Virus record (IMG/VR): IMGVR_UViG_3300018080_000326
Location: 1-39,244 of that record
From: a virus
Strand: one strand, 5' to 3'
Length of the DNA: 39,244 nucleotides
The notes beneath the pieces were generated by a model. That model saw nothing but the letters and a program-made list of their open reading frames with translations. It had not been told where the DNA came from and did not search any database. The stretch's first letter is position 1. The number at the start of each line of letters is the position of its first letter. A program made the position numbers and the translations under genes. Positions 29,506 to 38,414 of this stretch are shown here, in pieces.

Positions 29506-30174
29506 TCATGGAGTCCAATAGTCGGGGTTGTCCTGGTATTCGCCGAAAACATCCCTCACGCGATCGGGCTCGCCCGGATCTCGCTCGGCCGCCAAGTCCC
29601 TGATCCTCCCCGCCAGCTGGCCTTTGATAGCCATCCACTCGTCAGCCGGCTCCTTATCTTTGAGCGTGCCTTTGATCACACAATCCACGATCACATACTC
29701 CTCCCACCCGCTGATTCCATCGAAGGTATCCGATCCGGCGGATAGCACGGTGGGGGCCGGGATAAACCAAACCCGAACCGTGCCGCTCCACCGGGGGGTG
29801 GGCCGGAGGTAGAGCTTTTGCCCCATGATCCGGTACCGCACATCCCGCTGGCTAGTCCCGCCGTCTTGGTATTGGTTGCGCTCTGCCCACTGGAACTTAC
29901 GAACCGGATACCAGTTAGAGCCAAACTGCACATCGACGCCCAGCACCTTGAAAAAGGCCGTGTCCAGCGAGTAGGAATCGGTACCGCTAACAACGCTGAT
30001 ATCGTCGGAGTCCAGGAAATAATCCTGATTCACCGACACCAAAAGATCGTAGAGCTCGGCAATGGATTGATTGATCCGCCGGGTTATGTCCGCGTCGGGG
30101 TGGCGGATTGCTCTGAAATCGCCCCGTTCCCGGACTTCGGCGATCAGCTCTGTTAGCGTGCGAGTCCTGGCCAT
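29506..30174 (-). CDS. gp4-like head-completion/adaptor protein
   Basis: 222 aa. ATG 30174. An N-terminal helical bundle (LTELIAEVRERGDFRAI; ITRRINQSIAELYDLLV) with the DYFLDSDDISVVSGTDSYSL stretch is typical of short-tail adaptors that attach below the portal, then a beta insertion (GQKLYLRPTPRWSGTVRVWF, followed by IPAP) and a C-terminal helical region. Position after the capsid gene agrees. It should form a dodecameric ring connecting portal to tail hub. Confidence 0.75.
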   Translation of the reverse strand: MARTRTLTELIAEVRERGDFRAIRHPDADITRRINQSIAELYDLLVSVNQDYFLDSDDISVVSGTDSYSLDTAFFKVLGVDVQFGSNWYPVRKFQWAERNQYQDGGTSQRDVRYRIMGQKLYLRPTPRWSGTVRVWFIPAPTVLSAGSDTFDGISGWEEYVIVDCVIKGTLKDKEPADEWMAIKGQLAGRIRDLAAERDPGEPDRVRDVFGEYQDNPDYWTP

Positions 30175-30180
30175 CTAGGG

Positions 30181-30555
30181 CTAGCTCCCAAGCAAGGTGT
30201 CAAGGTAGATGATCGCGTGAATGGCGCAAGTGGTGGGATCCTCAGCCGCGCCATCATCGCCCGTGAAGGTAATTGAAATGGTCCCGTTTTGCACGTCATC
30301 ATCGGTGACCTGGGTGATTAGTGTCTGAGCGGTGGCTTTTTCCACGGTGGCGACAAACCCGCGCAAGGCCGCGTATTCATCGTCAAGGTTGATCGTGTAA
30401 TCTCCGGTGTCATCGTGGGTCACCGAGGCCACCCCGGGAAAGTCCAGGGCGGATTGATCGCCCGATCCGTCCAGGGTGATCTTGCCCGCCAGGATGGCAA
30501 GGCCGGGCTGGTTGTGCTCGAGGCCCCTATGCAACCGAGTAACTTTTCGAGACAT
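30181..30555 (-). CDS. small structural protein next to the capsid gene
   Basis: 124 aa from ATG 30555, with AGGAGG 9 nt upstream. The first 15 residues are basic; the rest is acidic and strand-rich (VASVTHDDTGDYTINLDDEY; ISITFTGDDGAAEDPTTC). Decoration or head-fibre proteins occur in this position; the exact role is not recognised. Confidence 0.6.
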   Translation of the reverse strand: MSRKVTRLHRGLEHNQPGLAILAGKITLDGSGDQSALDFPGVASVTHDDTGDYTINLDDEYAALRGFVATVEKATAQTLITQVTDDDVQNGTISITFTGDDGAAEDPTTCAIHAIIYLDTLLGS

Positions 30556-30644
30556 GGTTTTGATCCTCCTCAAGGGGGAGTCAACCGCGCCCGCCGGAAA
30601 AAATGGGAAGCAAAAACCGGCGGGCCGGCTGACAAGCTATTCGG

Positions 30645-31865
30645 TTACAGGGTCGTCCGCCCGTTCCAACCCGCCGCGTTGCAGTACAGATTGCCCATGA
30701 AAACATCCCGGATCTCGATCCCGTCCGCGTCGGAGATCCGCGCCCAGCGCTTACCGTCGAGATCGAGCACGCGGGGGGCCATCCCAAGGGATTTCAGTTT
30801 CCAGGTGTTTTTCGTGAGGACATAGCCCACGTCATCTGGGCAATTCTGATCGGGGAAGATATCCACCGGGCCTTTTGGCGCCATGATCCGAATCGCCTCG
30901 AAACCGATGTTCGCGATCGTGTGGGTCTGGTAAACCACCTTGGTTCCCAGGAGCATCACGAGGTTGGCGTAGTTCGAAAAGCTCACGATCCCGGTGTCGG
31001 GCCGGCCGCCGTCGCGCCCGATCCGGGCCGCCAGATCGTAGAGCGCTTCATCGATCGCCTTGCCCGTGCCGCTCAGCCGGTGGCCGGCGAGTCGAACCGG
31101 ATCCACCGACCGATCGACGCCAAACCAGCTGTCGCCGGAGGTGGGGGCCGTCAAGGGAATCCAGCCCGAAAGCCCGGCGATCTTGTTGCGATCGCTCGCG
31201 CTGTCGTAGTCGCCCTCGGCAAAGATCGAATCCCCATCGGTGATCCCGCTCACCGTGGAAACGTTGGCGCTCATGGTCAAGGTCCCCACGTCGGCGTCCA
31301 CGCCGTTGACGGTCAAGACCTTGCCCGAGTCCCGAAGGGCCGAGGCCTCATCGGCCGCGAAAACCAGCCTCATGCCAACCTCAAAGTTGGTCACGTCGCT
31401 TGAATTTTCGAGGGTCAAGGTGGTGGAGGCGCCGGGGGAGTCAACGGTCCCAAGCTTTCCGGAACCGTTTCCAAACATGCCGATCGCCATGGAGCGGATC
31501 AGCTTGTACAGCGCCTTGTCGTGCTCATCTTCCACCGCCGAAAGCAGGGCGTCGGAGTCGTTTTCCGAGGCCAGCACGGTTTCAGCGTCGATCCTGGCCA
31601 CCGCGTAATCCTTCGAGCGGGTCAGGGTGAAGTCAACACCCTTGCCGGCCGAGGCGTTGGTTTGAGCGGTGGAAAAGGTGGAGCTTCGGCCGGCGCCACC
31701 GCCGGAATACTGCATGGCGAAACCGAAGTTTTTCCCGCCGAACTTTTGATCCTTTTTGACCATGGCGAAAAAAGGATTGTCCTTGTACGCCATGAACTGG
31801 ACCACTTCATCGGAATATCGGGTTTTGAGGGAGTAATCAAACGCGGTCGCGTCTAAGGTACCCAT
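30645..31865 (-). CDS. major capsid protein
   Basis: 406 aa. ATG 31865 with CCAGGAG upstream. Sequence is typical of HK97-fold capsid proteins of podophages: a YSDEVVQFMAYKDNPFFAMV start, an extended E-loop-like region (FSTAQTNASAGKGVDFTLTR), a long alpha-helix (DSDALLSAVEDEHDKALYKL), an inserted beta domain (about 155-235), then ALYDLAARIGRDGGRPDTGI and a C-terminal FMGNLYCNAAGWNGR. Its position downstream of portal and scaffold confirms it. Expected 415 or 420 subunits per T=7 head (family knowledge). Confidence 0.92.
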   Translation of the reverse strand: MGTLDATAFDYSLKTRYSDEVVQFMAYKDNPFFAMVKKDQKFGGKNFGFAMQYSGGGAGRSSTFSTAQTNASAGKGVDFTLTRSKDYAVARIDAETVLASENDSDALLSAVEDEHDKALYKLIRSMAIGMFGNGSGKLGTVDSPGASTTLTLENSSDVTNFEVGMRLVFAADEASALRDSGKVLTVNGVDADVGTLTMSANVSTVSGITDGDSIFAEGDYDSASDRNKIAGLSGWIPLTAPTSGDSWFGVDRSVDPVRLAGHRLSGTGKAIDEALYDLAARIGRDGGRPDTGIVSFSNYANLVMLLGTKVVYQTHTIANIGFEAIRIMAPKGPVDIFPDQNCPDDVGYVLTKNTWKLKSLGMAPRVLDLDGKRWARISDADGIEIRDVFMGNLYCNAAGWNGRTTL

Positions 31866-31896
31866 GAGATCTCCTGGATCGCTCCTGAAGATCCCC

Positions 31897-31940
31897 GGTG
31901 GCCTTGGTTGGGTTGCTTATTGGTGGCCGTGGTTGCTTAT
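31897..31940. repeat. imperfect direct repeat in the capsid-scaffold gap
   Basis: GGTTGCTTAT occurs at 31911-31920 and 31931-31940; GGTGGCC occurs at 31897-31903 and 31922-31928. The 100-bp gap (31866-31965) is otherwise empty, and unlike most late junctions here, it is not minimal. It may carry a promoter or processing site for the highly expressed capsid mRNA; no complete -35/-10 pair is clear. Confidence 0.35.
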
Positions 31941-31965
31941 AGCGGGGCGCTTTCGAGCTTTTTTT

Positions 31966-32955
31966 TCAATCGGCCCAGAGTTTGAATTTCCTCGCCTCAA
32001 GGGCCGCTTCCTCGGGGGTCTTGGGCCTCGGGACTTCCGAGGGCGGCTCGGCATTCATGTTGTTTCTTAGCGTCCGTTGAGCTGGCGGGGCCGCTGGGGG
32101 GGGTGGCTTTTGGGTGGCGCCCGGGGGTTGCTTATTGATCAGCTCTGAAACCTTATCTCTGAGTTTGGGCACAGATAAAACTTTTGTCAAACTTTGGAGC
32201 ATGGATTGAGTGTAGAAGTCCTCTTGTTGCTGGAAAAGTTCCCTGAGCTCTACTTGGCGGCCCCCCTGGCGGTATTGTTCCTGGAGCTTGTGCAGCTGTT
32301 CGTAGAACCCCGGGTTAGACTCGGCCACCGTGGCGAGCATGGGGTATTGCTCCCGGCCGGCGGATAGGCCGGACTTGATCTCGCCCACCGCCGTTTGTCG
32401 GTGAAACCCACCCTCCAGGCTTTCGATTTTTGTCTCGAGCTTTTTGATGTAGTCCAGCACCTTGTCACCGGTGGAGCCCTCGGCCTGGCCCTGCTCTTGG
32501 GGCGGGCCGCCCATTAGGCCCTCGGCCAAGCGCAAGGTATCGATCCCAAGCTGGCGGGCCGCCTCGGCCGGGTTGTCCCGGGCCAGCTGGCGGATCTGCT
32601 CCCATTGCTTGAGCTCTTGCATCTTTTGGCTCATCCAGGTTTCGCGCTGGAAAAGCTCACGGTCACGGCGCTCGAGGTCCGCCCGGGCCCGGGCCTCCGG
32701 CGAATCGTCGGGGGTGGCGGGGGGCTTTTCCTCCTGGCCGCCGGCCTGCTCGGGGGGCGGGGCCTCGGCACCTTCGGCCGCCGGGGGCTGGCCTTCGGCG
32801 GGGGGCTCCTGAGCTGGCGGGGCGCCGGGCAGCTCGGGGGGCTGGCCTTCGGCCGCCGCCTGGCCTCCGGCCTCGGGGGGCTGGGCCTCCGGCGCCGGGG
32901 CCTGATAGATTTGATTCAAGGGCTTGATCTCTGGTTGTCTGATTTCAGGGGGCAC
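31966..32955 (-). CDS. capsid scaffolding protein
   Basis: 329 aa from GTG 32955 (AGGAGG 5 nt upstream; the nearby ATG is out of frame). The first 90 residues are almost purely Pro/Ala/Glu/Gln and disordered. Residues 85-190 are strongly helical and charged (RARADLERRDRELFQRETWM; ARDNPAEAARQLGID), the C-terminus has a basic amphipathic ending. Composition and position between portal and capsid identify it as scaffold, which directs head assembly and leaves before maturation. Confidence 0.85.
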   Translation of the reverse strand: MPPEIRQPEIKPLNQIYQAPAPEAQPPEAGGQAAAEGQPPELPGAPPAQEPPAEGQPPAAEGAEAPPPEQAGGQEEKPPATPDDSPEARARADLERRDRELFQRETWMSQKMQELKQWEQIRQLARDNPAEAARQLGIDTLRLAEGLMGGPPQEQGQAEGSTGDKVLDYIKKLETKIESLEGGFHRQTAVGEIKSGLSAGREQYPMLATVAESNPGFYEQLHKLQEQYRQGGRQVELRELFQQQEDFYTQSMLQSLTKVLSVPKLRDKVSELINKQPPGATQKPPPPAAPPAQRTLRNNMNAEPPSEVPRPKTPEEAALEARKFKLWAD

Positions 32956-32964
32956 TTCATCCTC

Positions 32965-34857
32965 CTATTGTGGGGGCATCCCCGGCGGGGGGCCCATCAT
33001 TTCCGGGGGCGGGGCTCCCATGTCAGGGCCCATTTCCGGGCCCCCAGGGGGCGCCATGGGGGGCGGGGGGGCCGCCGCCTGCAATATCTCAAGGGCCTTT
33101 TCTTTCCAGTCCAGGAGCAGTTGTAGCCGCTCCTCGGGGGCCCCGCGCCACTTGGCCCACAGCAAGGCGCTGATCACCCGTTTGATCCCGTAGTCAAGGG
33201 CTTGCTCGGGCTCGGGCAATTGGGGCTCACCGCGAAGCATCCGGGAAATTTGCATGTCAATGTCTCTCGAGGCCGCCCCCTCGAGACTTTCGAACTGATC
33301 CAGATCGGGCCAGTTTAAGAGCTCGAGGCCTTGCTCGCGTGAGATCAGCCCGGAGTTGATCAATTCCTCCACCGTGGCCAGCCGGCCGGCCGGTGTGGTG
33401 GGAAGCATGTTGGTTGGGTAAACCCGGAGCTCGTACACGTCACGATCAAGGTTCACGTCCTTCCAGTCGATCGTTTCGGCATAGCCCCGCTCCAAAAAGC
33501 GCACCTTGTAACTTCCCCGCCGGCGGTATACATCGGCCGCCGCGTCAACGGTCAATTCTGACAGATCAACAAAGCAATCCTCCCAGTTGAGGGACCGTAG
33601 GGCATGGCGGCCGGTTTCGTTGTCCTGAAGGGTACGGATCGCCTTGCCTGATTCGATGCCCGCCGGCTTGATCGAGGCCGCCGAAAGCTCACTCACCCCC
33701 GAGTCTTGGAAGATCTTACCGTAGATCTCCCAATTGTACTTGATCAACTCGGCCGGTAGCGTCGGGGGAAAGCTCACCTGTGGGGGGCGGGTTCCCGGCT
33801 TGTACCAGAGAATATCCCCATCACGGTTGGTCAGGTGCGATTTTTCAACGCTCCCCTCCTCGGCAAGGATCTTGGCCGAGGCCATGTAATGAAGGGCCCG
33901 CTGGAACTTTTGCATGTTGGTATTGAAGTGCTCCTGAATGGAGCTTTCCTTTTCCACAAGGCCCTGTGGATACCACCCGATCACCGGGGCGTTGAAATGA
34001 AAAAAAGCGAAGGGGGGCCGAGACTTTTTGAACTCTTCGTTGACCAGATCGAGGCCGTCAACGCAGATCACATGGCGCCCGTCGCCCGAATCCTTGCCGC
34101 TGGGAAGGTGCCAGGCCTCCACCACGGACACAAGATCGGTTGAGTGAGCGTAGAGCTCGCCATAGTCGAGCAGGGGCTTTCCGATGGCATCATCAATCGC
34201 CTTGCGTTGATCCTTTGCATCGTACTCGTACTTCAAAACCTCGGCGGGCACGAATTTATATTGAAAATAAACGCGGGGGCTGCAAAACATGGCCGCCCGC
34301 TCATCTACAACGATCTCGAGGGGAAAGACCCGCTCGAATTCGATACCATCCCCATCGGAGTTTTCACAGACCTTGATCGCCCCGAGGCCGAAGATCCCCG
34401 CGTCATGAAAGCTCAGCACGGCCTTTTGATAGACCCGCTGCTTTCGCCACACCCCCGAAACAAACTTGGATAGCTGTTTAGCCATCAGATACAGATCCCA
34501 AACGTCGGGCCCGTCGATCGAGGTTAGGAATTCGGCCCGGGGCCGCTGGCTTGCGATTCGGGCCGCCAGGGCCGCAATGCACGATTCGATCGCGTTGATC
34601 ACGAGCGGTTGCTGTTTGGTGGCCTTGCGGTAGGCGTCACTTAGGGACGTGTGGGCCGTGGGGAAAAAATCGACGTTGGCGCGGTTGAGGTAGAGCCCTA
34701 GCCACCGCTTGTAGGCCTCGGCCCGGGCGGTGATATCGTCTTTCAGGGCCCGAAGGGTATCAAAAATGTACTTGTTGCTTTCGTTGCGTTTGACCGGCTC
34801 TTTGTGCCAAAACCGCGTGCTCTTTTTGGGGATGGATTCAATTGTACTCATGATCAT
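32965..34857 (-). CDS. portal protein
   Basis: 630 aa from ATG 34857 (GGAG 4 nt upstream; ATG 34851 is an alternative). Typical podophage portal: N-terminal KRWLGLYLNRANVDFFPTAH with YRKATKQQPLVINAIESCIA, a long strand-rich wing, IGWYPQGLVEKESSIQEHFN, and a C-terminal helical crown (EELINSGLISREQGLELLNW), ending in a Pro/Gly/Met-rich tail of about 40 residues. The protein forms the twelve-fold ring through which DNA is packaged and ejected. Its 5' end overlaps the terminase stop by 20 nt. Confidence 0.9.
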   Translation of the reverse strand: MIMSTIESIPKKSTRFWHKEPVKRNESNKYIFDTLRALKDDITARAEAYKRWLGLYLNRANVDFFPTAHTSLSDAYRKATKQQPLVINAIESCIAALAARIASQRPRAEFLTSIDGPDVWDLYLMAKQLSKFVSGVWRKQRVYQKAVLSFHDAGIFGLGAIKVCENSDGDGIEFERVFPLEIVVDERAAMFCSPRVYFQYKFVPAEVLKYEYDAKDQRKAIDDAIGKPLLDYGELYAHSTDLVSVVEAWHLPSGKDSGDGRHVICVDGLDLVNEEFKKSRPPFAFFHFNAPVIGWYPQGLVEKESSIQEHFNTNMQKFQRALHYMASAKILAEEGSVEKSHLTNRDGDILWYKPGTRPPQVSFPPTLPAELIKYNWEIYGKIFQDSGVSELSAASIKPAGIESGKAIRTLQDNETGRHALRSLNWEDCFVDLSELTVDAAADVYRRRGSYKVRFLERGYAETIDWKDVNLDRDVYELRVYPTNMLPTTPAGRLATVEELINSGLISREQGLELLNWPDLDQFESLEGAASRDIDMQISRMLRGEPQLPEPEQALDYGIKRVISALLWAKWRGAPEERLQLLLDWKEKALEILQAAAPPPPMAPPGGPEMGPDMGAPPPEMMGPPPGMPPQ

Positions 34858-36262
34858 CTAGCTCCGCTTCTAGGTATTCCTCGATCCGTTTTTCTTCGGC
34901 GTCGTAAAATTCTTTGCTCCCAGGCGTCGGGGGCTGATATTCGGGCTCGAATCGATAGTGATAGGCCTGGCGATAGGCCAAAAGGAAAGCATCACAGCAA
35001 TCATTGGGGAGCCCCGGTTGTTCCACCCGGCGGCCGTCATTGGGGCGCACCTTCCAGACTAAATGGCTCATCTCCTCGCAATGGGGGGACTCTTTAGGAT
35101 TCACGATCTTGATTGTGGAGGCCCGGAAATCAGAATTGATCGTGGCGATCCAGTCATACTTGTTGGGCTTTTCACCCTCGATAAGGGGGAGCTGGTATCG
35201 ACGGCGAAATTCTTCGAATAGCTGTTTGTGGGCGGGATCGCCTACCAGCCGGAGGTTAGGAAAAGCCTCCATGTAATACTTCACGTAGCTTGCGATATCG
35301 TCGAGAAACATCCCCGATTGTTTGAAGCTCTCTATCTCCACGATCTCTTTTCGACCTGGCCCCCAGGCGTCGAGCGAAAAGGCCGTTGCATCATCCCAGC
35401 CGAAATCCACCCCGAGGATATGCTGATCACCGTCAAGCTTTTCATACCGGGCCGCCGTGTTCTTCTTTTCATCGAAGGCATAGACCCGCTCCCCGATCTC
35501 GGTCACCCACCCGCCAAGGTAGTTTCTGATAAAGGAAGGGTCGGATTCGATATCGGGGTTTTCGGCCTTGAGCTGGGCGATCTTTTTCATGAACAGATCA
35601 CGAGCATAGGGGTTGTCATAGGTTGTCCATCTATGACAGCTCCACCCCGGCATGGTTTCGCTGGGCCTGGCCGAGAAAGACTCACTCCAGCTCCACCCCT
35701 TCGTGATATCCCAAAAAAGGCCCCGGGGAATATGGCCAGGGATTGACATCACGTAGATCTCGCCGTCCTGATCGAGTACGCAAGGTTCAATGTAATCATC
35801 GATAAGGTTTTTGATATCGACGCGGTAAAAAGCCGCTTCATCAATTGCGGCCTTGCGAAGGGATTGACCGTAAATCCGGGCCGCCCACCCTGGCTTATCG
35901 GCGCCATAAAGTCGGATGTAGGATCCACCGGGGAGAATAGCCTTGAGCTTTGCATCCTTGAAATCGATCCCGATACCGTGGGCTTTGTCCATTTTGTGGA
36001 GCATGTCCCAGGCGATGGTTTCGGCGCTTTGCAAGGTGATCGCGACAAAGACATATTTGGATCCCGGGATGGCAAGGCCATCATCGATAAAATCGGCGAG
36101 TACCGTTGTGGTCTTTCCCGCCCGCCGGGTTGTCCATATGCATTTTTTCTTCGCCGGATCATTTCTAACCGCTAGCTGGTTAGGGAAAAGCCCTCGGAGT
36201 ACGGATAGCCGTATCCTGCTTAGGCTTTTTCTTTTTGGTTGCGGGCGTGGCTTACGCGGCAC
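34838..36262 (-). CDS. terminase large subunit
   Basis: 474 aa. ATPase: Walker A TTRRAGKT (44-51), Walker B with catalytic Glu AAIDEAAF (138-145), and a coupling motif after MSIPG. Nuclease (RNase H fold): LGVDFGWDDATAF (284-296), later TINSDFRAS and a final acidic NDCCDAFLLA (about 440). It cuts concatemers and drives DNA into the procapsid through the portal encoded next. Start GTG 36262 lies within the end of the preceding gene and has only a weak ribosome site, so the first 15 residues are uncertain. No obvious small subunit is adjacent. Confidence 0.93.
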   Translation of the reverse strand: MPRKPRPQPKRKSLSRIRLSVLRGLFPNQLAVRNDPAKKKCIWTTRRAGKTTTVLADFIDDGLAIPGSKYVFVAITLQSAETIAWDMLHKMDKAHGIGIDFKDAKLKAILPGGSYIRLYGADKPGWAARIYGQSLRKAAIDEAAFYRVDIKNLIDDYIEPCVLDQDGEIYVMSIPGHIPRGLFWDITKGWSWSESFSARPSETMPGWSCHRWTTYDNPYARDLFMKKIAQLKAENPDIESDPSFIRNYLGGWVTEIGERVYAFDEKKNTAARYEKLDGDQHILGVDFGWDDATAFSLDAWGPGRKEIVEIESFKQSGMFLDDIASYVKYYMEAFPNLRLVGDPAHKQLFEEFRRRYQLPLIEGEKPNKYDWIATINSDFRASTIKIVNPKESPHCEEMSHLVWKVRPNDGRRVEQPGLPNDCCDAFLLAYRQAYHYRFEPEYQPPTPGSKEFYDAEEKRIEEYLEAELDDHEYN

Positions 36263-36516
36263 GATTTAGCTTCGCGGGCTTCCCACTCGGCGACGATTCC
36301 AGGCAAACTATCATCTTCAACATGCTTGACGTTGGCCATCGGGATCCAGCTCGGCACGAATCCATCCCGTGACCAGACCACGATAAACCCGGGCTGGCCG
36401 TAGAGCTCATGGGGGATCACGGCCTTCGCAACGCGGCCTTTGTCCCCCACCGAGATGTTACGCCCCGAGGATCCGGGGATTCCCTCGGGGGCTTGGAGCA
36501 TTAGATGGGTGATCAT
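36220..36516 (-). CDS. small hypothetical protein upstream of terminase
   Basis: 98 aa. ATG 36516 with GGAGG 4 nt upstream. A beta-barrel-like middle (KGRVAKAVIPHELYGQPGFI; SRDGFVPSWIPMANVKHVED) and a charged C-terminal helix. It overlaps the GNAT gene by 59 nt and terminase by 43 nt, which is more than elsewhere in this operon. Could assist packaging; no family recognised. Confidence 0.55.
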   Translation of the reverse strand: MITHLMLQAPEGIPGSSGRNISVGDKGRVAKAVIPHELYGQPGFIVVWSRDGFVPSWIPMANVKHVEDDSLPGIVAEWEAREAKSCRVSHARNQKEKA

Positions 36517-37072
36517 CTTCCCTCCGTACTATCATTTTCGGTTTGTAAATTAGCTTCCACTTGTCCCGATAAAAGAAAGTGGCAAGCATTGGGTGGGTAT
36601 AAAAAATGGGATCCTTCCCCAGTCGGTTAAATGAAACCCTCATTAACGTTGTTGCGAATCCCCGCCGGCGCCACATGTCCCGGATGTAAAGGAAGTGGAG
36701 CACTTGATCGCTCCCCTGATACTCTGCGCAAATGAACCCATAGCACGGTTGATCATGAATGGATCGGATTATGATCGGAGGACAGCGTTTGATCAGATCG
36801 GCAACCTGATCCCGTTTTGCCCTCCACCCATGCTTACCAAGCTTGGCGATAGATTTTAGCCGCCGCCTACCATCGGCCTTGTCCTCACGGTATAGGGCTC
36901 TTAGATGATCAAGCCAATTCCCAAGGATCAATCTTTCGTCGGCGTCGTTTCCGGGGTCGTACACCGAAAACTTTGCCCACTCTGCATTGGTTTCGTGCGG
37001 GTTCATTGCTCCCTTTTTTGGCTTATCGGCGCCGGCCCACCCGCCGTTGAGATCATCCCAGGCGTTGCCCAT
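36458..37072 (-). CDS. GNAT-family N-acetyltransferase-like protein
   Basis: 204 aa. The acetyl-CoA site signature is present: VLHFLYIRDMWRRRGFATTL (about 138-157), i.e. strand beta4, then R-x-x-G-x-G/A-type turn and helix alpha3. The segment before it (PCYGFICAEYQG) is the preceding strand and the C-terminal YRDKWKLIYKPKMI completes the fold. An N-terminal 60-residue extension lacks known motifs. GNATs of this kind occur beside packaging genes in many podophages; substrate unknown. Confidence 0.75.
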   Translation of the reverse strand: MGNAWDDLNGGWAGADKPKKGAMNPHETNAEWAKFSVYDPGNDADERLILGNWLDHLRALYREDKADGRRRLKSIAKLGKHGWRAKRDQVADLIKRCPPIIIRSIHDQPCYGFICAEYQGSDQVLHFLYIRDMWRRRGFATTLMRVSFNRLGKDPIFYTHPMLATFFYRDKWKLIYKPKMIVRREDDHPSNAPSPRGNPRILGA

Positions 37073-37725
37073 CAGTCAGGCGCCTCCGGCCTCACGTTTA
37101 GGATTTCCCAGCGGATGGAATCGATTGCCTCTTGTAGCTTCTTTTTGGCGAGGTGTTCCAGATCGTGGGGGTTGCGCTGAAGGTATCTGATATCAACCGC
37201 TGTAAAATGGATCGTTGCTAGGCATTTACTACCGGTGGATGGGTGGAGGGCAGCTAGGCGCCATGTGCCTGAGTCATCTTCATTGCGCTGGGCTGATGTA
37301 ACTTGAACCCGGCCCGATTCAAACCCCATTTCCCGCTCAATCTGGGCAAGCTGGTTATGCATGGCCGCCTCAAACTCCTTGAGGGCCGCAAAGGTGACGT
37401 GCTTTTCCTCGATCGGCTCCGGGGGCTCCTCGGGCTTCGGGGCGGCTTTGGCGGCGTGGGCTAGGATGTAGTGGTTCAGATCTCGAAGGGCTTTTATCGT
37501 TTCGACCGAGCACCAGGTTGGCGCTTTGTAATTGTCGTCTTCATGGATCGTGTACTGGCTACCAAAGCCCCCGTACTCAAGATTGACCTTGTACTCCGGC
37601 CGCTCCATGCTCGCGCTCACGTCGATCTTTAGGGCCTCGGCGCTGAACCCCTCGGCGCCTGCACGCCACCGGATGTAATCCTTGATCATCTTGATGTTTT
37701 CGAGCTTATCCAAAAGGTTTGCCAT
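37072..37725 (-). CDS. hypothetical protein in the packaging cluster
   Basis: 217 aa. ATG 37725 and the stop overlaps the GNAT start by ATGA. Helical N-terminus (LLDKLENIKMIKDYIRWRAG), a central Pro/Glu linker (PKPEEPPEPIEE), then a mixed domain with TWRLAALHPSTGSKCLATIH and a C-terminal helix. Unrecognised. Coupling on both sides shows it belongs to the late operon. Confidence 0.6.
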   Translation of the reverse strand: MANLLDKLENIKMIKDYIRWRAGAEGFSAEALKIDVSASMERPEYKVNLEYGGFGSQYTIHEDDNYKAPTWCSVETIKALRDLNHYILAHAAKAAPKPEEPPEPIEEKHVTFAALKEFEAAMHNQLAQIEREMGFESGRVQVTSAQRNEDDSGTWRLAALHPSTGSKCLATIHFTAVDIRYLQRNPHDLEHLAKKKLQEAIDSIRWEILNVRPEAPD

Positions 37726-38129
37726 TACACCGCTCCCAGCTTGGCGATTTCTGCGTCCGCCTCAGCCTCGGCCGTTTCTTCCTCGAGCTCCTCGATGTTT
37801 TCCAGGGCGAGCTTGCCTAGCTTCATGACCACATCGCCCCGGCGGTGATCGAGGCGGCCGTTTCGCACCATTTCCATTGTCTCTTGGAGGTAGGCGAGGA
37901 GATCGGCTCGAGTCCTGGGCGGGCCATCGGCCGGCGGGGCGGGTTGATCGGTAAGCCCCCCGTTTCGCGCGTTGGTGGTTTGGATTCCCTTGCTTCGGCG
38001 CTCGAAGGCGGCCGGGGTGTACTCGGGATCATGGGCCCAACAATAAGGGCGATCCTTGAGGCGGTAGGCCTCACACTTTCGGCCGTTTGGGTGGCGGTAG
38101 ATGCAAGTCTTTTCAGCGGGCCGGGACAT
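37725..38129 (-). CDS. zinc-finger protein, first gene of the late operon
   Basis: 134 aa from ATG 38129; the in-frame GTG 38135 overlaps the promoter's -10 and cannot be transcribed from it. A four-ligand finger near the N-terminus: C-x8-C (CIYRHPNGRKC) then YCWAHDPEY (Cys and His), the pattern of small proteins with a C...C...C-x2-H finger. The middle is disordered (QPAPPADGPPRT) and the C-terminal half is helical and acidic. It occupies the place of a small terminase subunit, which is usually DNA-binding with an acidic C-terminus, so that role is likely but not proven. Confidence 0.6.
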   Translation of the reverse strand: MSRPAEKTCIYRHPNGRKCEAYRLKDRPYCWAHDPEYTPAAFERRSKGIQTTNARNGGLTDQPAPPADGPPRTRADLLAYLQETMEMVRNGRLDHRRGDVVMKLGKLALENIEELEEETAEAEADAEIAKLGAV

Positions 38130-38134
38130 ATTCA

Positions 38135-38193
38135 CTAGTAGCGGAGTTGTCCCAAGCTGTCAACTTTTGTTCACACCGAGTAAAAATGTTCAC
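38135..38193 (-). promoter_or_regulatory. putative late promoter with GTGAAC activator-type sites
   Basis: On the minus strand, TTGACA (38163-38158), a 17-bp spacer, then TACTAG (38140-38135). The start would be about 38129, the A of the first ATG, giving a leaderless mRNA. Two GTGAAC words (38174-38169 and 38193-38188), 19 bp apart, sit just upstream of the -35, in the position used by activators or overlapping repressors. The second also overlaps the end of the neighbouring HTH gene. Confidence 0.5.
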
Positions 38194-38414
38194 GCATTTT
38201 GGGCGCCCCTTGCTTCCTTTGGTTCGGGCTTCACGGAGCAATCCCGAAGCCAGGCTTCGAGCTCTTTCTTGTCGAACCGAACCATTCGTCGGCTTAGTCG
38301 GATATGGGGGATTTCTCGTCGGTGAACGCGCGTCCTTAAAAAAATTTGACTCAACCCGTACCGGTCTTCTACTTGGGAGTAAGTCAGATACCGCCCGTCG
38401 CTTTCAATTGCCAT
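38190..38414 (-). CDS. small helix-turn-helix protein (excisionase/AlpA-MerR-like)
   Basis: 74 aa. ATG 38414 with a strong AGGAGGT ribosome site 8 nt upstream. YLTYSQVEDRYGLSQIFLRT is the winged HTH of Xis/AlpA-type proteins, followed by REIPHIRLSRRMVRFDKKEL and EAWLRD, the usual wing and final helix of this group. Either an excisionase or a transcription regulator of the late promoter directly downstream. Length is typical. Confidence 0.8.
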   Translation of the reverse strand: MAIESDGRYLTYSQVEDRYGLSQIFLRTRVHRREIPHIRLSRRMVRFDKKELEAWLRDCSVKPEPKEARGAQNA

